Part shown: positions 27,716-36,433 of the stretch, piece after piece
How positions within the stretch are numbered: position 1 is the stretch's first letter
Layout: every line of letters starts with the position of its first letter
Made by a program: the position numbers and the translations under genes
Source of the DNA: Nocardioides humi
GTDB taxonomy: Bacteria > Actinomycetota > Actinomycetes > Propionibacteriales > Nocardioidaceae
Direction of reading: 5' to 3'
Assembly: GCF_006494775.1 (NCBI RefSeq)
Contig: NZ_CP041146.1
Location: 3,286,001 to 3,350,000 of the forward strand
Length of the DNA: 64,000 nt
The notes under the pieces: model-generated
Seen by the model: the letters and a program-made list of their open reading frames with translations, nothing else
What the model was told of the DNA's origin: nothing
Databases searched by the model: none

Positions 27716-28645
27716 ATGCGAAGAATCGTCATCACCGACACCAACCTGGGCGACGGCTCCCACGAGCGGGCCGAGCTCGGCGAGGGATACCACGTGACCC
27801 TCGCCGGGGTGCTCACCGAGGACGAGGTGATCGCGGCCGCCCAGGAGGCCGAGGGCCTGCTGGTGCAGTGGGCGCCGCTGACCGAGCGGGTCTTCGCCGG
27901 GCTCCCCGGACTCCGTGCGGTGGTGCGCTACGGCATCGGTCTCGACAACATCGATCTCGACGCCGCCGCCCGTCACGGCGTGGCCGTCAGCAACGTGGAC
28001 GACTACTGCATCGCGGAGGTCGCCGACCACGCCGCAGCCTCGATCTACGCCCACAGCCGGCGACTGGTCGCGGCCGCGCGCCGGGTCGCCGACCACGGCT
28101 GGGGCACAGCCGGGATCGCCGCGCCACTGCCGCCCGCGCAGGACCCGGTCGGCGTCGCGGGCTTCGGCCGGATCGGCCGCGCGGTCGCCGACCGGGTCTC
28201 CGCGCTCGGCTTCCCGGTGCACGTGTGGGACCCGTTCGCGACCGACATACCTGCCTCGGTCACGCGGCACGCCACGCTCGGCGAGCTCGCCGCCGCGGTG
28301 AGCCACCTGACCCTGCACATGCCGTCGACGGCCGAGACGGCGGGCGTCATCGACGGATCCGTGCTCGCCGCGCTCGGCGAGGGCGGCCACCTGGTCAACA
28401 CCGCGCGAGGCGCGCTCGTCGACGAGGAGGCCCTGCTCGCGGCGCTCGACGCCGGCACGCTCGGCTTCGCCTCGCTCGACGTGCTCACCAGCGAGCCGCC
28501 GACCGGCGTCGCAGCGCAGGTCGCCGCGCACCCCCGGGTGCTGGTCAACCCTCACATCGCCTACCTGTCGACGGAGTCGCTGCCCCAGCTGCGGGTCCGC
28601 GCCGCCGCCCGGCTCGCTGCCCTCCTCGAGGACGCCGCCCGATGA
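27716..28645 (+). CDS. D-2-hydroxyacid dehydrogenase family protein
   Basis: NAD-linked reduction/oxidation of a 2-oxo/2-hydroxy acid, 309 residues. The Rossmann loop GVAGFGRIGRAVADR is near residue 145. The substrate-binding region VRYGIGLDNIDLDAA, the Arg in NTARGALVDEEALL and the catalytic His in VNPHIAYLS are all visible. It is coupled to the following alcohol dehydrogenase by an ATGA overlap. It resembles the phosphoglycerate/hydroxypyruvate-reductase branch. Its substrate in this operon is not evident; a 2-oxo-3-deoxy acid or lactate are possibilities. Confidence 0.85.
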   Translation: MRRIVITDTNLGDGSHERAELGEGYHVTLAGVLTEDEVIAAAQEAEGLLVQWAPLTERVFAGLPGLRAVVRYGIGLDNIDLDAAARHGVAVSNVDDYCIAEVADHAAASIYAHSRRLVAAARRVADHGWGTAGIAAPLPPAQDPVGVAGFGRIGRAVADRVSALGFPVHVWDPFATDIPASVTRHATLGELAAAVSHLTLHMPSTAETAGVIDGSVLAALGEGGHLVNTARGALVDEEALLAALDAGTLGFASLDVLTSEPPTGVAAQVAAHPRVLVNPHIAYLSTESLPQLRVRAAARLAALLEDAAR

Positions 28646-29574
28646 GGGCCCTGGTGTTCACCGGCCCCGGCGTGGTCGAGCTCCAGGACGTCCCCGCGCC
28701 GGTCGCGGGCGAGGGGGAGGTGGAGATCCAGGTCGTCGCCTCCGGCATCTGCGGCAGCGAGCTGCACGGGATCACCCACACCGAGTTCCGCAAGCCGCCG
28801 CTGGTGATGGGACACGAGTTCTCCGGGACGACATCCGACGGACGCCGGGTCACCGTCAACCCGCTGCTCAGCTGCGGCACCTGCGCCGCCTGCCTCCGCG
28901 GCGACGAGCAGTTGTGCGAGTCGCGCGCGATCATCGGCATCGACGCCCCGGGCGCCTTCGCCGAGCGGGTCGTCGTCCCGGAGCGGGCGGTCCGCGAGCT
29001 CCCGGACGAGCTGTCCTTCACGGAGGCGGCGCTGGTCGAACCGCTCGCCAACGCCGTGCACGCCGTACGGCTGGCGGACCTGGGACCCGACAGCCGTGTC
29101 GCGATCCTCGGTGCGGGCACCATCGGCCTGGCCTGCCTCCTCGTCGCGCTCGAGCACACCACCGACGTGACTGTCACCGACCTCGCGCCCGGCCGGCTCG
29201 AGCTGGCAGCGAGTCTCGGCGCGGCCCACACCGGCACGGCCCTGGAGGGGCGCTACGACGCGGTCATCGACGCGGTCGGCGCCGAGGCGACCCACCGGGC
29301 GTCGGTCGAGTTCCTCCGGCCGGGCGGCACCGCGGTGTGGATCGGACTGCTCAGTGCGTCGGCCGGCTTCGACGGACAGGAGATCGTGCGCGCGGAGAAG
29401 CGGGTGGTCGGCTCGTACTGCTACACACCCCGGGACTTCGACGCGGCGCTCGACCTGGCGACCCGGGTTCGGCTGGACTGGGCCACCTCGTTCCCTCTCA
29501 CGGAGGGAGCCTCGGTGTTCACCAGTCTCATGTCGGGCGTCACCGAGACGACCAAAGCACTGTTGATGCCCTGA
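28642..29574 (+). CDS. Zinc-dependent alcohol/polyol dehydrogenase
   Basis: MDR-family dehydrogenase, 310 residues (slightly short). Catalytic zinc ligands are in SGICGSELHG and VMGHEFSG. Structural-zinc cysteines lie in CGTCAACLRGDEQLC around residues 75-90. The NAD(P) loop ILGAGTIGLA is near 155. It resembles sorbitol/threonine dehydrogenase-like proteins. It is coupled to the 2-hydroxyacid dehydrogenase and could oxidise a sugar or deoxy-sugar acid hydroxyl in the pathway. Confidence 0.87.
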   Translation: MRALVFTGPGVVELQDVPAPVAGEGEVEIQVVASGICGSELHGITHTEFRKPPLVMGHEFSGTTSDGRRVTVNPLLSCGTCAACLRGDEQLCESRAIIGIDAPGAFAERVVVPERAVRELPDELSFTEAALVEPLANAVHAVRLADLGPDSRVAILGAGTIGLACLLVALEHTTDVTVTDLAPGRLELAASLGAAHTGTALEGRYDAVIDAVGAEATHRASVEFLRPGGTAVWIGLLSASAGFDGQEIVRAEKRVVGSYCYTPRDFDAALDLATRVRLDWATSFPLTEGASVFTSLMSGVTETTKALLMP

Positions 29575-29601
29575 CCGCGAGGTCGGCGAGAAGGAGGAGC
29601 G

Positions 29602-30384
29602 ATGACGTTCGGAGTGCGGATCCTGCCGCTAGGCACCGGGGAGGTCCCCGGACCCGAGGTCTACTGGATGTCGGACTGGGACCAGTGGTACGAGCTGGCC
29701 TTCCAGGCCTTCCTGGTGGAGGGCGACGGCGTGCGGGCGCTGGTGGGCACCGGACCGGCGCAGGACCTGACCCCCATGAACGAGGGCTGGGCGTCCTTCC
29801 TCGGCGAGCGCGCTGCGTTCCGCCGTGAGGCCGGGCAGTGGCTGCCCGACCAGCTCGACGCGCTCGGGGTGCCGCTCGACAGCATCACGCACGTGCTGCT
29901 CACCCCGCTCCAGCTCTACACGACCTCCAACGTGCTGGCCTTCGACAACGCGCAGGTCTGCATCACCCGCCGCGGCTGGACGCACTTCCACACCAGTCAC
30001 CGTCATCCGCACGACGACCGCGACACCTCGCTGACGCCGGACGTCGTCGCCCACCTGACGGGTCCCGCATGGGACCGGGTCCGGCTGCTCGACGACGAGG
30101 ACGAGATCGCCCCCGGGCTGCGCACCTGGTGGACCGGCTCGCACCACCGTGCCTCGATGGCCGTCGAGGTGGACACCGCGGCCGGCGTCGTCACCATCAC
30201 CGACGCCTACTTCACCGAGCGCAACCTGCGCGAGGACCACCCCATCGGCATCTGCGAGAACATCTACGAGGCGCTCGCGGCGCACGACCGGGTGCGGCGT
30301 ACCGCCGACATCGCCCTGACCCTGTACGACGCCGAGCAGCTCACGCGCTTCCCGGACCACGTCGTCGTGCCGGCGCCCCGATGA
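29602..30384 (+). CDS. Metallo-beta-lactamase-fold protein lacking the HxHxDH metal motif
   Basis: A 260-residue protein that follows the AHL-lactonase/MBL pattern along its length (FLVEGDGVRALVGTG, THVLLTPLQLYTTSN, PGLRTWWTGSHHRASMAVE, TITDAYFTERNL). Where active family members have HxHxDH, this one reads PLQLYT, so all four ligands of the first metal site are gone. One later His and the bridging-type Asp remain, and the final His is Tyr. It follows a strong GAAGGAGGAG site and overlaps the iclR start. It could be a non-metal lactonase-like protein, a sensor or a pseudo-enzyme. The sugar-lactone context is suggestive only. Confidence 0.75.
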   Translation: MTFGVRILPLGTGEVPGPEVYWMSDWDQWYELAFQAFLVEGDGVRALVGTGPAQDLTPMNEGWASFLGERAAFRREAGQWLPDQLDALGVPLDSITHVLLTPLQLYTTSNVLAFDNAQVCITRRGWTHFHTSHRHPHDDRDTSLTPDVVAHLTGPAWDRVRLLDDEDEIAPGLRTWWTGSHHRASMAVEVDTAAGVVTITDAYFTERNLREDHPIGICENIYEALAAHDRVRRTADIALTLYDAEQLTRFPDHVVVPAPR

Positions 30385-31130
30385 GCGCGCCGGTCAAGTC
30401 CGCGGACCGGGTGCTGCTCATCTTCGAGCTGCTCACCGAGCACCCCGACGGCCTGACCCTGGTCGAGGTCCAGCAGAAGATGGGGCTGCCCAAGAGCAGC
30501 ACCCACGGCCTGCTGCACACGATGGTGTCGCGCGGCTTCCTCGACCTGGAGCAGTCGACGAAGCGGTTCCGGATCGGGATCCGGCTCTGGCAGGCCGGCC
30601 GCAGCTACCTGAGTGCCGCCTCGATCGAGAAGCTCGCGTTGCCCTACATGGAGGCGGTCCGCGACCGGTTGAACGAGACCGTCCAGCTGGCGGTGCTCGA
30701 CGGCGCCGACAACGTCTACGTCGCGAAGATCGACCCCGACCACCAGTTGCGACTGGCCTCCCATGTCGGGGCGCGCCTTCCGGCGTACGCGACCGGCATA
30801 GGCAAGGCGCTGTTGAGCACGCTCGACGACGACGAGGTGCTGCGCCGGGTCGGCGACGAGCCGTTCACCCGCTACACCGCCACCACGCTGCCGGGACCCG
30901 AGGCGCTGATCGCGGAACTCCACGAGGTGCGGCGCACGGGCTACGCCGAGGACCACGCGGAGTACACGCCGGGTGTCTTCTGCGTCGCCGTCCCGCTCGC
31001 TCGTGCCGCGGATCGGCAGCCGGCGATGAGTGTCTCGATCCCCGACGTCCGCAAGACCGACGAGCTCATCGCCCAGGCCATCGAGGCCCTCCAGGGAGCC
31101 GCGGCGTCGATCGCCGACCGGATCCCCTGA
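30381..31130 (+). CDS. IclR-family transcriptional regulator
   Basis: A 249-residue regulator. The N-terminal winged HTH is visible as LTLVEVQQKMGLPKSSTHGLLHTM (about residues 25-50). The C-terminal GAF-like effector domain contains GARLPAYATGIGKALLSTL and PGVFCVAVPL. Encoded inside the sugar operon and coupled to the MBL-fold gene, it is the probable controller of both this operon and the divergent lldD-fadD pair, perhaps via the repeats at 18463-18496. The effector is unknown. Confidence 0.9.
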   Translation: MSAPVKSADRVLLIFELLTEHPDGLTLVEVQQKMGLPKSSTHGLLHTMVSRGFLDLEQSTKRFRIGIRLWQAGRSYLSAASIEKLALPYMEAVRDRLNETVQLAVLDGADNVYVAKIDPDHQLRLASHVGARLPAYATGIGKALLSTLDDDEVLRRVGDEPFTRYTATTLPGPEALIAELHEVRRTGYAEDHAEYTPGVFCVAVPLARAADRQPAMSVSIPDVRKTDELIAQAIEALQGAAASIADRIP

Positions 31131-31153
31131 CCCACCTCACGACAAGGAGCATC

Positions 31154-32025
31154 ATGGAGTTCTTCAGGTACGGCCCGCCGGGGCCGAGCGGCCGGCGGTC
31201 CGCGACGAAGCCGGGACGACCTACGACCTGCGCGCCATCACCGGCGACATCGACGGCGCCTTCCTCGCCGCCGACGGCATCGAACGGACCCGCGCGGCGC
31301 TGGCCGCCGGCGAGCTTCCCGCATTCGACCTGGGCGAGGTGCGGATCGGCGCGCCGATCGCGCGCCCGCAGGCCGTCAGCTGCATCGGCATGAACTACGC
31401 CGCCCACGCGGCCGAGTCCGGCGCGGCGCCGCCGAGCGTGCCGGTCCTGTTCTACAAGCACCCCGGTACCGTCGTCGGGCCCGACGACGACGTCGTGCTG
31501 CCGGTGGGCTCGACCCGCAGCGACTGGGAGGTCGAGCTCGGCGTGGTCATCAAGGACACGCCGCGGCATCTCGCGGACGGCGACGATCCCCTGGCGTACG
31601 TCGCCGGCTATGTCACGGCCAACGACCTGTCGGAGCGGGCCAGCCAGCTCGAGCACTCCGGAGGGCAGTGGTCCAAGGGCAAGTCCGCCGAGACCTTCTG
31701 CCCGGTCGGTCCGGTGCTGCGGCCGGCCGACGAGGTGGACCCCCAGGCGCTGCGGCTGCGGTCGTGGGTCAACGGCGAGGTCCGTCAGGACTCCACCACC
31801 GCCGACATGGTGTTCTCCGTCGCCGAGATCATCCGGCACCTGAGTCGCCACGTGTACCTGGCGCCCGGCGACCTGGTGCTCACGGGCACCCCGGAGGGCG
31901 TCGCGCTCTCCGGCCGGTTCCCCTACCTCGCCGGCGGCGACGTGATGGACCTGGAGATCGAGGGCCTGGGCCACCAGCGCCAGCGGGTCCGCCAGGCCCC
32001 GACCGACGACGGCCCGCGCCCGTGA
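31154..32025 (+). CDS. Fumarylacetoacetate-hydrolase-family protein (-1 frameshift at N-terminus)
   Basis: FAH-superfamily hydrolase, 290 residues when corrected. The N-terminus MEFFRYGPPGP joins ERPAVRDEAGTTYDLRA after one added base at 31180-31185. Metal-binding acids are visible in SDWEVELGVVI and VTANDLSERA, and the family end in LTGTPEGVALSG. The ATG is preceded by AAGGAG. Family members include the 2,4-diketo-3-deoxy-L-rhamnonate/fuconate hydrolase, which yields pyruvate and L-lactate. The rhamnosidase operon and the divergent lldD make that the favoured reading, unproven. The next gene overlaps its stop. Confidence 0.83.
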
Positions 32026-32768
32026 GCGCCGCGGGCCGCTTGGACGGCGTCGTCGCGATCGTGACCGGCGCCGCGGGCGGACAGGGCGAGTCGCACGCCC
32101 GTGGGTTCGTCGCCGAGGGCGCTCGGGTGGTCGTCACCGACATCGCCGAGGACCGGGGACGCGCGCTCGTCTCCGAGCTGGGCGACCGAGCGCTGTTCGT
32201 CGCGCACGACGTGGCCTCCGAGGCGGGTTGGGCCGAGGTCGTCGACCGCGCCGAGCATCACTTCGGTCCCGTCGGCGTCCTGGTGAACAACGCAGGCGTG
32301 GACCACATCGCCTCCATCGAGAACACCTCGCTCGACACGTTCCGCCACATCGTGGAGGTCAACCAGACGGGGACCTTCCTGGGGATCCGTGCGGTGATCC
32401 CCAGCATGCGCCGGGCCGGCGGTGGCTCGATCGTGAACATCTCCTCGATCGGAGGGATCCACATCGTGGTGAGGAGCCGGATCGCCTATGTCGCGGCCAA
32501 GCATGCGGTGCGGGGGATGACCAAGGTCGCCGCCGCCGAGTTGGCCGACGACGGTATCCGCGTCAACTCCGTGCACCCCGGCTTCGTCGACACCGAGATG
32601 TTCCGGGCGGCCAGCGTGCCGCCGGAGCGGATGGCGAGCGTGCCGCTGCGGCGGCCCGCGGCGCTGGAGGAGATCACGAGGCTGGTGGTGTTCCTCGCCT
32701 CCGCCGAGGCCAGCTACATCACCGGCACCGAACACCTCATCGACGGAGGGCTGTCGGGTGGATTCTGA
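32022..32768 (+). CDS. Short-chain dehydrogenase/reductase
   Basis: Intact 248-residue classical SDR. The cofactor loop is TGAAGGQGESHARGF (near residue 14), the NNAG motif is present in VNNAGVDHIAS, the catalytic Ser in NISSIGG, and Tyr/Lys in YVAAKHAVRG. The end is TGTEHLIDGGLSGGF. GTG 32022 overlaps the FAH gene stop. The adjacency to the FAH hydrolase is like that of the 3-deoxy-aldonate 4-dehydrogenase (LRA5 type) and the diketo hydrolase (LRA6 type), so that role is proposed. Confidence 0.87.
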   Translation: MSAAGRLDGVVAIVTGAAGGQGESHARGFVAEGARVVVTDIAEDRGRALVSELGDRALFVAHDVASEAGWAEVVDRAEHHFGPVGVLVNNAGVDHIASIENTSLDTFRHIVEVNQTGTFLGIRAVIPSMRRAGGGSIVNISSIGGIHIVVRSRIAYVAAKHAVRGMTKVAAAELADDGIRVNSVHPGFVDTEMFRAASVPPERMASVPLRRPAALEEITRLVVFLASAEASYITGTEHLIDGGLSGGF

Positions 32769-33630
32769 TCCGCGTACGGTGCGCGTGGGCGACCGGGAGA
32801 TTCTCCGCGTCGGGCTGGGCGGCGCGCGGTGGTCGATCACCGACCCCGAGGACGACGGGCCCGCCGAGAGGCTCTTGGAGCTGGCGATCGAGGCGGGCGT
32901 GACCTACCTCGACACGGCCCGCGCCTACACGACCCGTGACGGCGAGGCGCACAACGAGCGCCTGCTGAGGCGGGTCCTGGACCGCATCGGAGCCTGGGAC
33001 GACGTGCTGGTCGGCACCAAGGGCGGACACTACCGAGCCGACGACAGCTTCCCGATCGACGCGTCGCCGGCCTCGTTGAGACGCGACTGCGAGCGCAGCC
33101 TGGGCGCGCTGGGACGGGATCGCATCGACCTCTACTATCTGCACTTCCCGGACCCGCAGGTGCCCTTCGCCGAGAGCGTGGGAGCGCTCGCTGAGCTGCG
33201 GAGCGAGGGTCTGGTCGGCGAGGTCGGGCTGTGCAATGTCACCACGGCCCAGTTCCGGGAGGCACTCGGGATCGTCCCGGTGGCGGCGGTGCAGAACCGG
33301 ATGTCGCCGTACGCTCCCGTCGACACGCCCCTGCTCGCCCTGGCCGCCGAGCGCGGCGCATCCTTCTTCGCCTATTCCCCGCTCGGCGGTACGACGCCCC
33401 CGGTCGGCGCCGACGAGCTCAGTCCGGCGGCGCTGGACGCGGCGCGAGAGCGTGGTGTCACCACGCAGACCGTGCTGCTCGCCTGGCTGCTCGGCCACGG
33501 GGACCACGTCGCGGTCGTGACCGGGGCACGTCGCCCCACTACGCTCCGGGCATCACTGCGCGCCGTCGATCTCGGGCTCACGGTGGCCGAGCACGACGCG
33601 ATCGCCGCCGACCTGGCGGAGCGCTGGTGA
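32758..33630 (+). CDS. Aldo/keto reductase
   Basis: NAD(P)H-dependent TIM-barrel oxidoreductase of 290 residues. The catalytic tetrad is visible as Asp and Tyr in LDTARAYT, Lys in LVGTKGG and His in YYLHFPD. The GTG start lies inside the preceding SDR gene (11-base overlap). It resembles the D-threo-aldose/L-fucose 1-dehydrogenase and pyridoxal-reductase-like group. An aldose 1-dehydrogenase role would supply the first step of the proposed pathway. It is the last gene of the rightward operon. Confidence 0.83.
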   Translation: MDSDPRTVRVGDREILRVGLGGARWSITDPEDDGPAERLLELAIEAGVTYLDTARAYTTRDGEAHNERLLRRVLDRIGAWDDVLVGTKGGHYRADDSFPIDASPASLRRDCERSLGALGRDRIDLYYLHFPDPQVPFAESVGALAELRSEGLVGEVGLCNVTTAQFREALGIVPVAAVQNRMSPYAPVDTPLLALAAERGASFFAYSPLGGTTPPVGADELSPAALDAARERGVTTQTVLLAWLLGHGDHVAVVTGARRPTTLRASLRAVDLGLTVAEHDAIAADLAERW

Positions 33631-33694
33631 AGCCCTCATCGACCGGGCTGGCGGCCCCTGGCTAGGGCCTGGGCTCGTGTCGCCGGGCAGTCTC

Positions 33695-34966
33695 CTAGTT
33701 GCGCCGGTGGAAGCGGATGTCGCCGTTGGGTAGTCGTTGGTGGGTGTAGTGGTGGTCGTGGATGCGTTGGTGGTGGTGTGCGCAGAGGGTGACCGCGTGG
33801 TCGAGGTCGGTCGATCCTCCGTTTGACCAGGGGTCTTCGTGGTGGAGGTGGCACCAGCGGGCGGGGATGGTGCAGCCCTCACCGCGACAGGTGTGGTCAC
33901 GCAGCCGGATCGCAGCACGTTGGGCGGGTTGGAACAGTCGTGCGGAGCGGCCGAGGTCGAGGACCCGTGCGTGACCGTCGAGAACAACAGGGAGGATCCG
34001 GGCCTGACAGGCCAGCCGGCGGGCCTCGGTGGCCGAAATCGACTCCTCGCCCTCGCCGCTGCCGGTGAGGATCCCCGCGGTGGCGAGATCGGCACGGAGC
34101 TGCTCGATGCTCACCGTGACAACGACCGTGGTCGCATCACCCCCGTGCACGGGTAGGGCGTCGGGGTCGATGAGCTCGAGCAGGTCGATGAACGCCCACG
34201 CCCGGCGACGGTGGAACGGGGTCCGCGCCAGATCCGGATTCGCCTCCACAGCTTCACGAGTGCCGTGCTCACGCCGTGCCGGGTTGGTATGGGCGTCGAG
34301 GTAGGTCTTGAGTCGCTCCACGCAGGTGGTGGGCAGGATCCCGGTGATGCGGGAGGAGCCGTCGCCGAGGTCGCGGAACTTCAACGAAGCCTTCTCGCGT
34401 GCCGCTGCCTCTTCGGCTTCGAGACGTTTCGCTTCTTCGGCTTCGGCGATCTCGGGAGCCAGGACGTCGAGGATCCGCCGTCCCAGACGCCGCAGCTCGA
34501 TGGGGGCGAACTCGGCGGCGTACTCGACGAGCCGGGCCTCGGCATCCGCGGCCAGTCCGGGTCCGAGCCGGTCAGGTAGGGCGTCGATGGCCTGGGTGAT
34601 CACCCTGGCCTGTGTCGAGGTCACCTGCCCAGCTCGCATCGCCTGCGCCACCCGTGGCCGGGTCTCGAGCCCGTGGGCCAGGTGGAGGTCCGCACGGGCC
34701 GGCGCGGGGTCGATGTGGGCGGCGTGAGCGAGCCACGCCGCCGCGTCCCGGGCACCGTGCACGACGGTGATGTCACCGGCGTCGGCCAGGGTCCGCAACC
34801 GCAACTCTTCGACCTGCGCCACCAACGCGGTCGCCTGGAGCAGGAGTTGCTCCTTCTCGGGCGTCGACAGGTACAACGGCTGGGCGTCAGCCACCTCGGC
34901 CAGCGCCTCGCGACATGTCTCCACCGCCGCCAGCAACGGCTGCTGAACAAGCGGAGCCAGGCTCAT
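33695..34966 (-). CDS. DUF222 / HNH endonuclease domain protein (13E12-repeat type)
   Basis: A 423-residue protein. The DUF222 region spans about residues 20-320. The C-terminal HNH nuclease domain is CRGEGCTIPARWCHLHHEDP...LCAHHHQRIHDH, with two Cys that hold zinc and the catalytic His in HLHHED. The ATG at 34966 has GGAAGG upstream, and an in-frame start further up would overlap the LexA box. This multicopy family is widespread in actinobacteria and related to mycobacterial 13E12 repeats. It lies 135 bases downstream of the Wadjet operon on the same strand but has its own SOS promoter. Confidence 0.88.
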   Translation of the reverse strand: MSLAPLVQQPLLAAVETCREALAEVADAQPLYLSTPEKEQLLLQATALVAQVEELRLRTLADAGDITVVHGARDAAAWLAHAAHIDPAPARADLHLAHGLETRPRVAQAMRAGQVTSTQARVITQAIDALPDRLGPGLAADAEARLVEYAAEFAPIELRRLGRRILDVLAPEIAEAEEAKRLEAEEAAAREKASLKFRDLGDGSSRITGILPTTCVERLKTYLDAHTNPARREHGTREAVEANPDLARTPFHRRRAWAFIDLLELIDPDALPVHGGDATTVVVTVSIEQLRADLATAGILTGSGEGEESISATEARRLACQARILPVVLDGHARVLDLGRSARLFQPAQRAAIRLRDHTCRGEGCTIPARWCHLHHEDPWSNGGSTDLDHAVTLCAHHHQRIHDHHYTHQRLPNGDIRFHRRN

Positions 34967-35016
34967 GATCCGGACCTTCCCGAGTGGTCGACGTACGTCG
35001 AATCCTACCACGGGAC

Positions 35017-35032
35017 TCGAACAAATGTTCGA
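35017..35032. promoter_or_regulatory. LexA SOS box
   Basis: TCGAACAAATGTTCGA is a perfect match to the actinobacterial LexA consensus TCGAAC-N4-GTTCGA. It lies 51 bases upstream of the HNH gene start, in the gap after jetD. It predicts DNA-damage induction of the nuclease gene. SOS boxes upstream of 13E12-type genes are known in mycobacteria. Confidence 0.85.
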
Positions 35033-35101
35033 ACGACCTGCCTTTTGTGGATGCCTGTGGACACTGGTGGTCCGCGCCAGCAGCGCGCACGCCGTTGGCG
35101 G

Positions 35102-36433
35102 TCAGGCGAGCAGATCGTCGACGAGCAGGTCGATGACCGCCTCCTCCTCGATCGCCCGGCCGTACTCGGACATCGCCACGGCCAGGGCCGGATCCCAGAG
35201 GCTGGAGGCGGGGACGCCGCTGAGATCGATCGAGGGCACATCGAGGTTCGCGGCAGCGCGGTAGTCGCTCGACACGAAGCGCCACGGCGTCCACGGGACA
35301 CGGGTGCGCAGGAAGGCAGCCACGCGCAGCCCCGGCCAGTCGAAGTCGCCGTGGTAGCGACACTCGGCTCCGTGCGCGGTCAGTAGTGCCAGCAGTTCGA
35401 CGACGGCGGTGCTGGGCTGTCCCCAGGTGCACACCAGGACCGGGTCTTGCCGGACGGTTGGTGCGGTCTCGTTGCCCGCGACGGCGGCCCAGCGTGTCGC
35501 CGCCAGCTCGACGACCGTAGGGTTCTCGCACACGTGGACCACCCGGTCGGACCGCAGCGACGCGATGCCGCCCGACCGGACCTGGTCGAGAGTGAGCACC
35601 AGAGGCGCCCTGGCTGCGCGCATCTGCTCCGCGCATGCCGAGGTCGCCGCCGCGAGGCTCGTGCCCTCGCTGTGCGCGGCGCCGCTCAGGCCGAGAGCCA
35701 GCACGGTGGAGGCGACATTCGACATCACGACACCGGCAGCTGCCCACACCTCGCGAGTTGAGCGGGCCCGGCTGGATCCGCCTGCGAAGGAAGCCGCGAC
35801 CGCACCGACCGCCAGGCGTCCGAGCGCCCTGGAGTCGTCGAGGGCGTGCGCATCGCCGAGCACCCGGCGGGCGAGGACCGCCAGCGGCTCGCCCTGGACC
35901 GGCAGCTCGTCCATGACCGCGCGCAGTTGTGTGACCAGTTGCGCGCCGACGTCGGGGCCAGGCGCCCGGTCGGTACGGCGGGCCTCGGCTCCGGCTGCTC
36001 GCTTCAGGCCGCCGCCGGCGCAGAATCCGGACCACCACTCGGCAAGCCGGCTCGGACCATCGTCGAGAAGGTCCTGCTCGACCGCCCGCCACGCCTCGGC
36101 CTCGCGCTCCGCGAGCGCGCGCTGGTCGACGACCGGTCCGGTCAGCGCGACCACGGCGTCGGCCAGCCCGGGCGGCCACGGCCCGCGGCGCAGTACCTCG
36201 TCGACGGCGGCGAGGTCGATTCGCAGCGACGTACCGGACCGACGCGGACGACCCACCAGCCGGACCGCCGCCTCGCGCTGGAGCTCGTTCGGCGAGTCGA
36301 GCCGGACGACGCCGGTCAACGCACCTCCACCGGCGCCGAGGATCCGTGACCGCACCCGTTCCACGAGCCATGCCATCTCCGGCGGCCCGAGGAGTCGTCG
36401 TACCGCGGCGAGATCGCCGCCGTGGTCGGTCAT
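35102..36433 (-). CDS. jetD: Wadjet JetD: Toprim-like nuclease subunit (TIGR02679/DUF2399)
   Basis: Nuclease subunit of the Wadjet anti-plasmid complex, 443 residues. The C-terminal DUF2399 domain has Toprim-like acidic motifs: VHVCENPTVVEL (Glu about 303) and YHGDFDWPGLR (Asp about 363 and 365). The N-terminal half is the DUF3323-type arm. In characterised Wadjet systems this subunit cleaves the DNA extruded by the JetABC motor. The ATG overlaps the jetC stop. It is the last gene of the four-gene operon. Assignment rests on motifs plus gene order. Confidence 0.88.
   Translation of the reverse strand: MTDHGGDLAAVRRLLGPPEMAWLVERVRSRILGAGGGALTGVVRLDSPNELQREAAVRLVGRPRRSGTSLRIDLAAVDEVLRRGPWPPGLADAVVALTGPVVDQRALAEREAEAWRAVEQDLLDDGPSRLAEWWSGFCAGGGLKRAAGAEARRTDRAPGPDVGAQLVTQLRAVMDELPVQGEPLAVLARRVLGDAHALDDSRALGRLAVGAVAASFAGGSSRARSTREVWAAAGVVMSNVASTVLALGLSGAAHSEGTSLAAATSACAEQMRAARAPLVLTLDQVRSGGIASLRSDRVVHVCENPTVVELAATRWAAVAGNETAPTVRQDPVLVCTWGQPSTAVVELLALLTAHGAECRYHGDFDWPGLRVAAFLRTRVPWTPWRFVSSDYRAAANLDVPSIDLSGVPASSLWDPALAVAMSEYGRAIEEEAVIDLLVDDLLA

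Noticed and set aside
33631..33694. Small inverted repeats between the convergent aldo/keto reductase and HNH genes
   Set aside because: The stems are only five bases, too weak to call a terminator.
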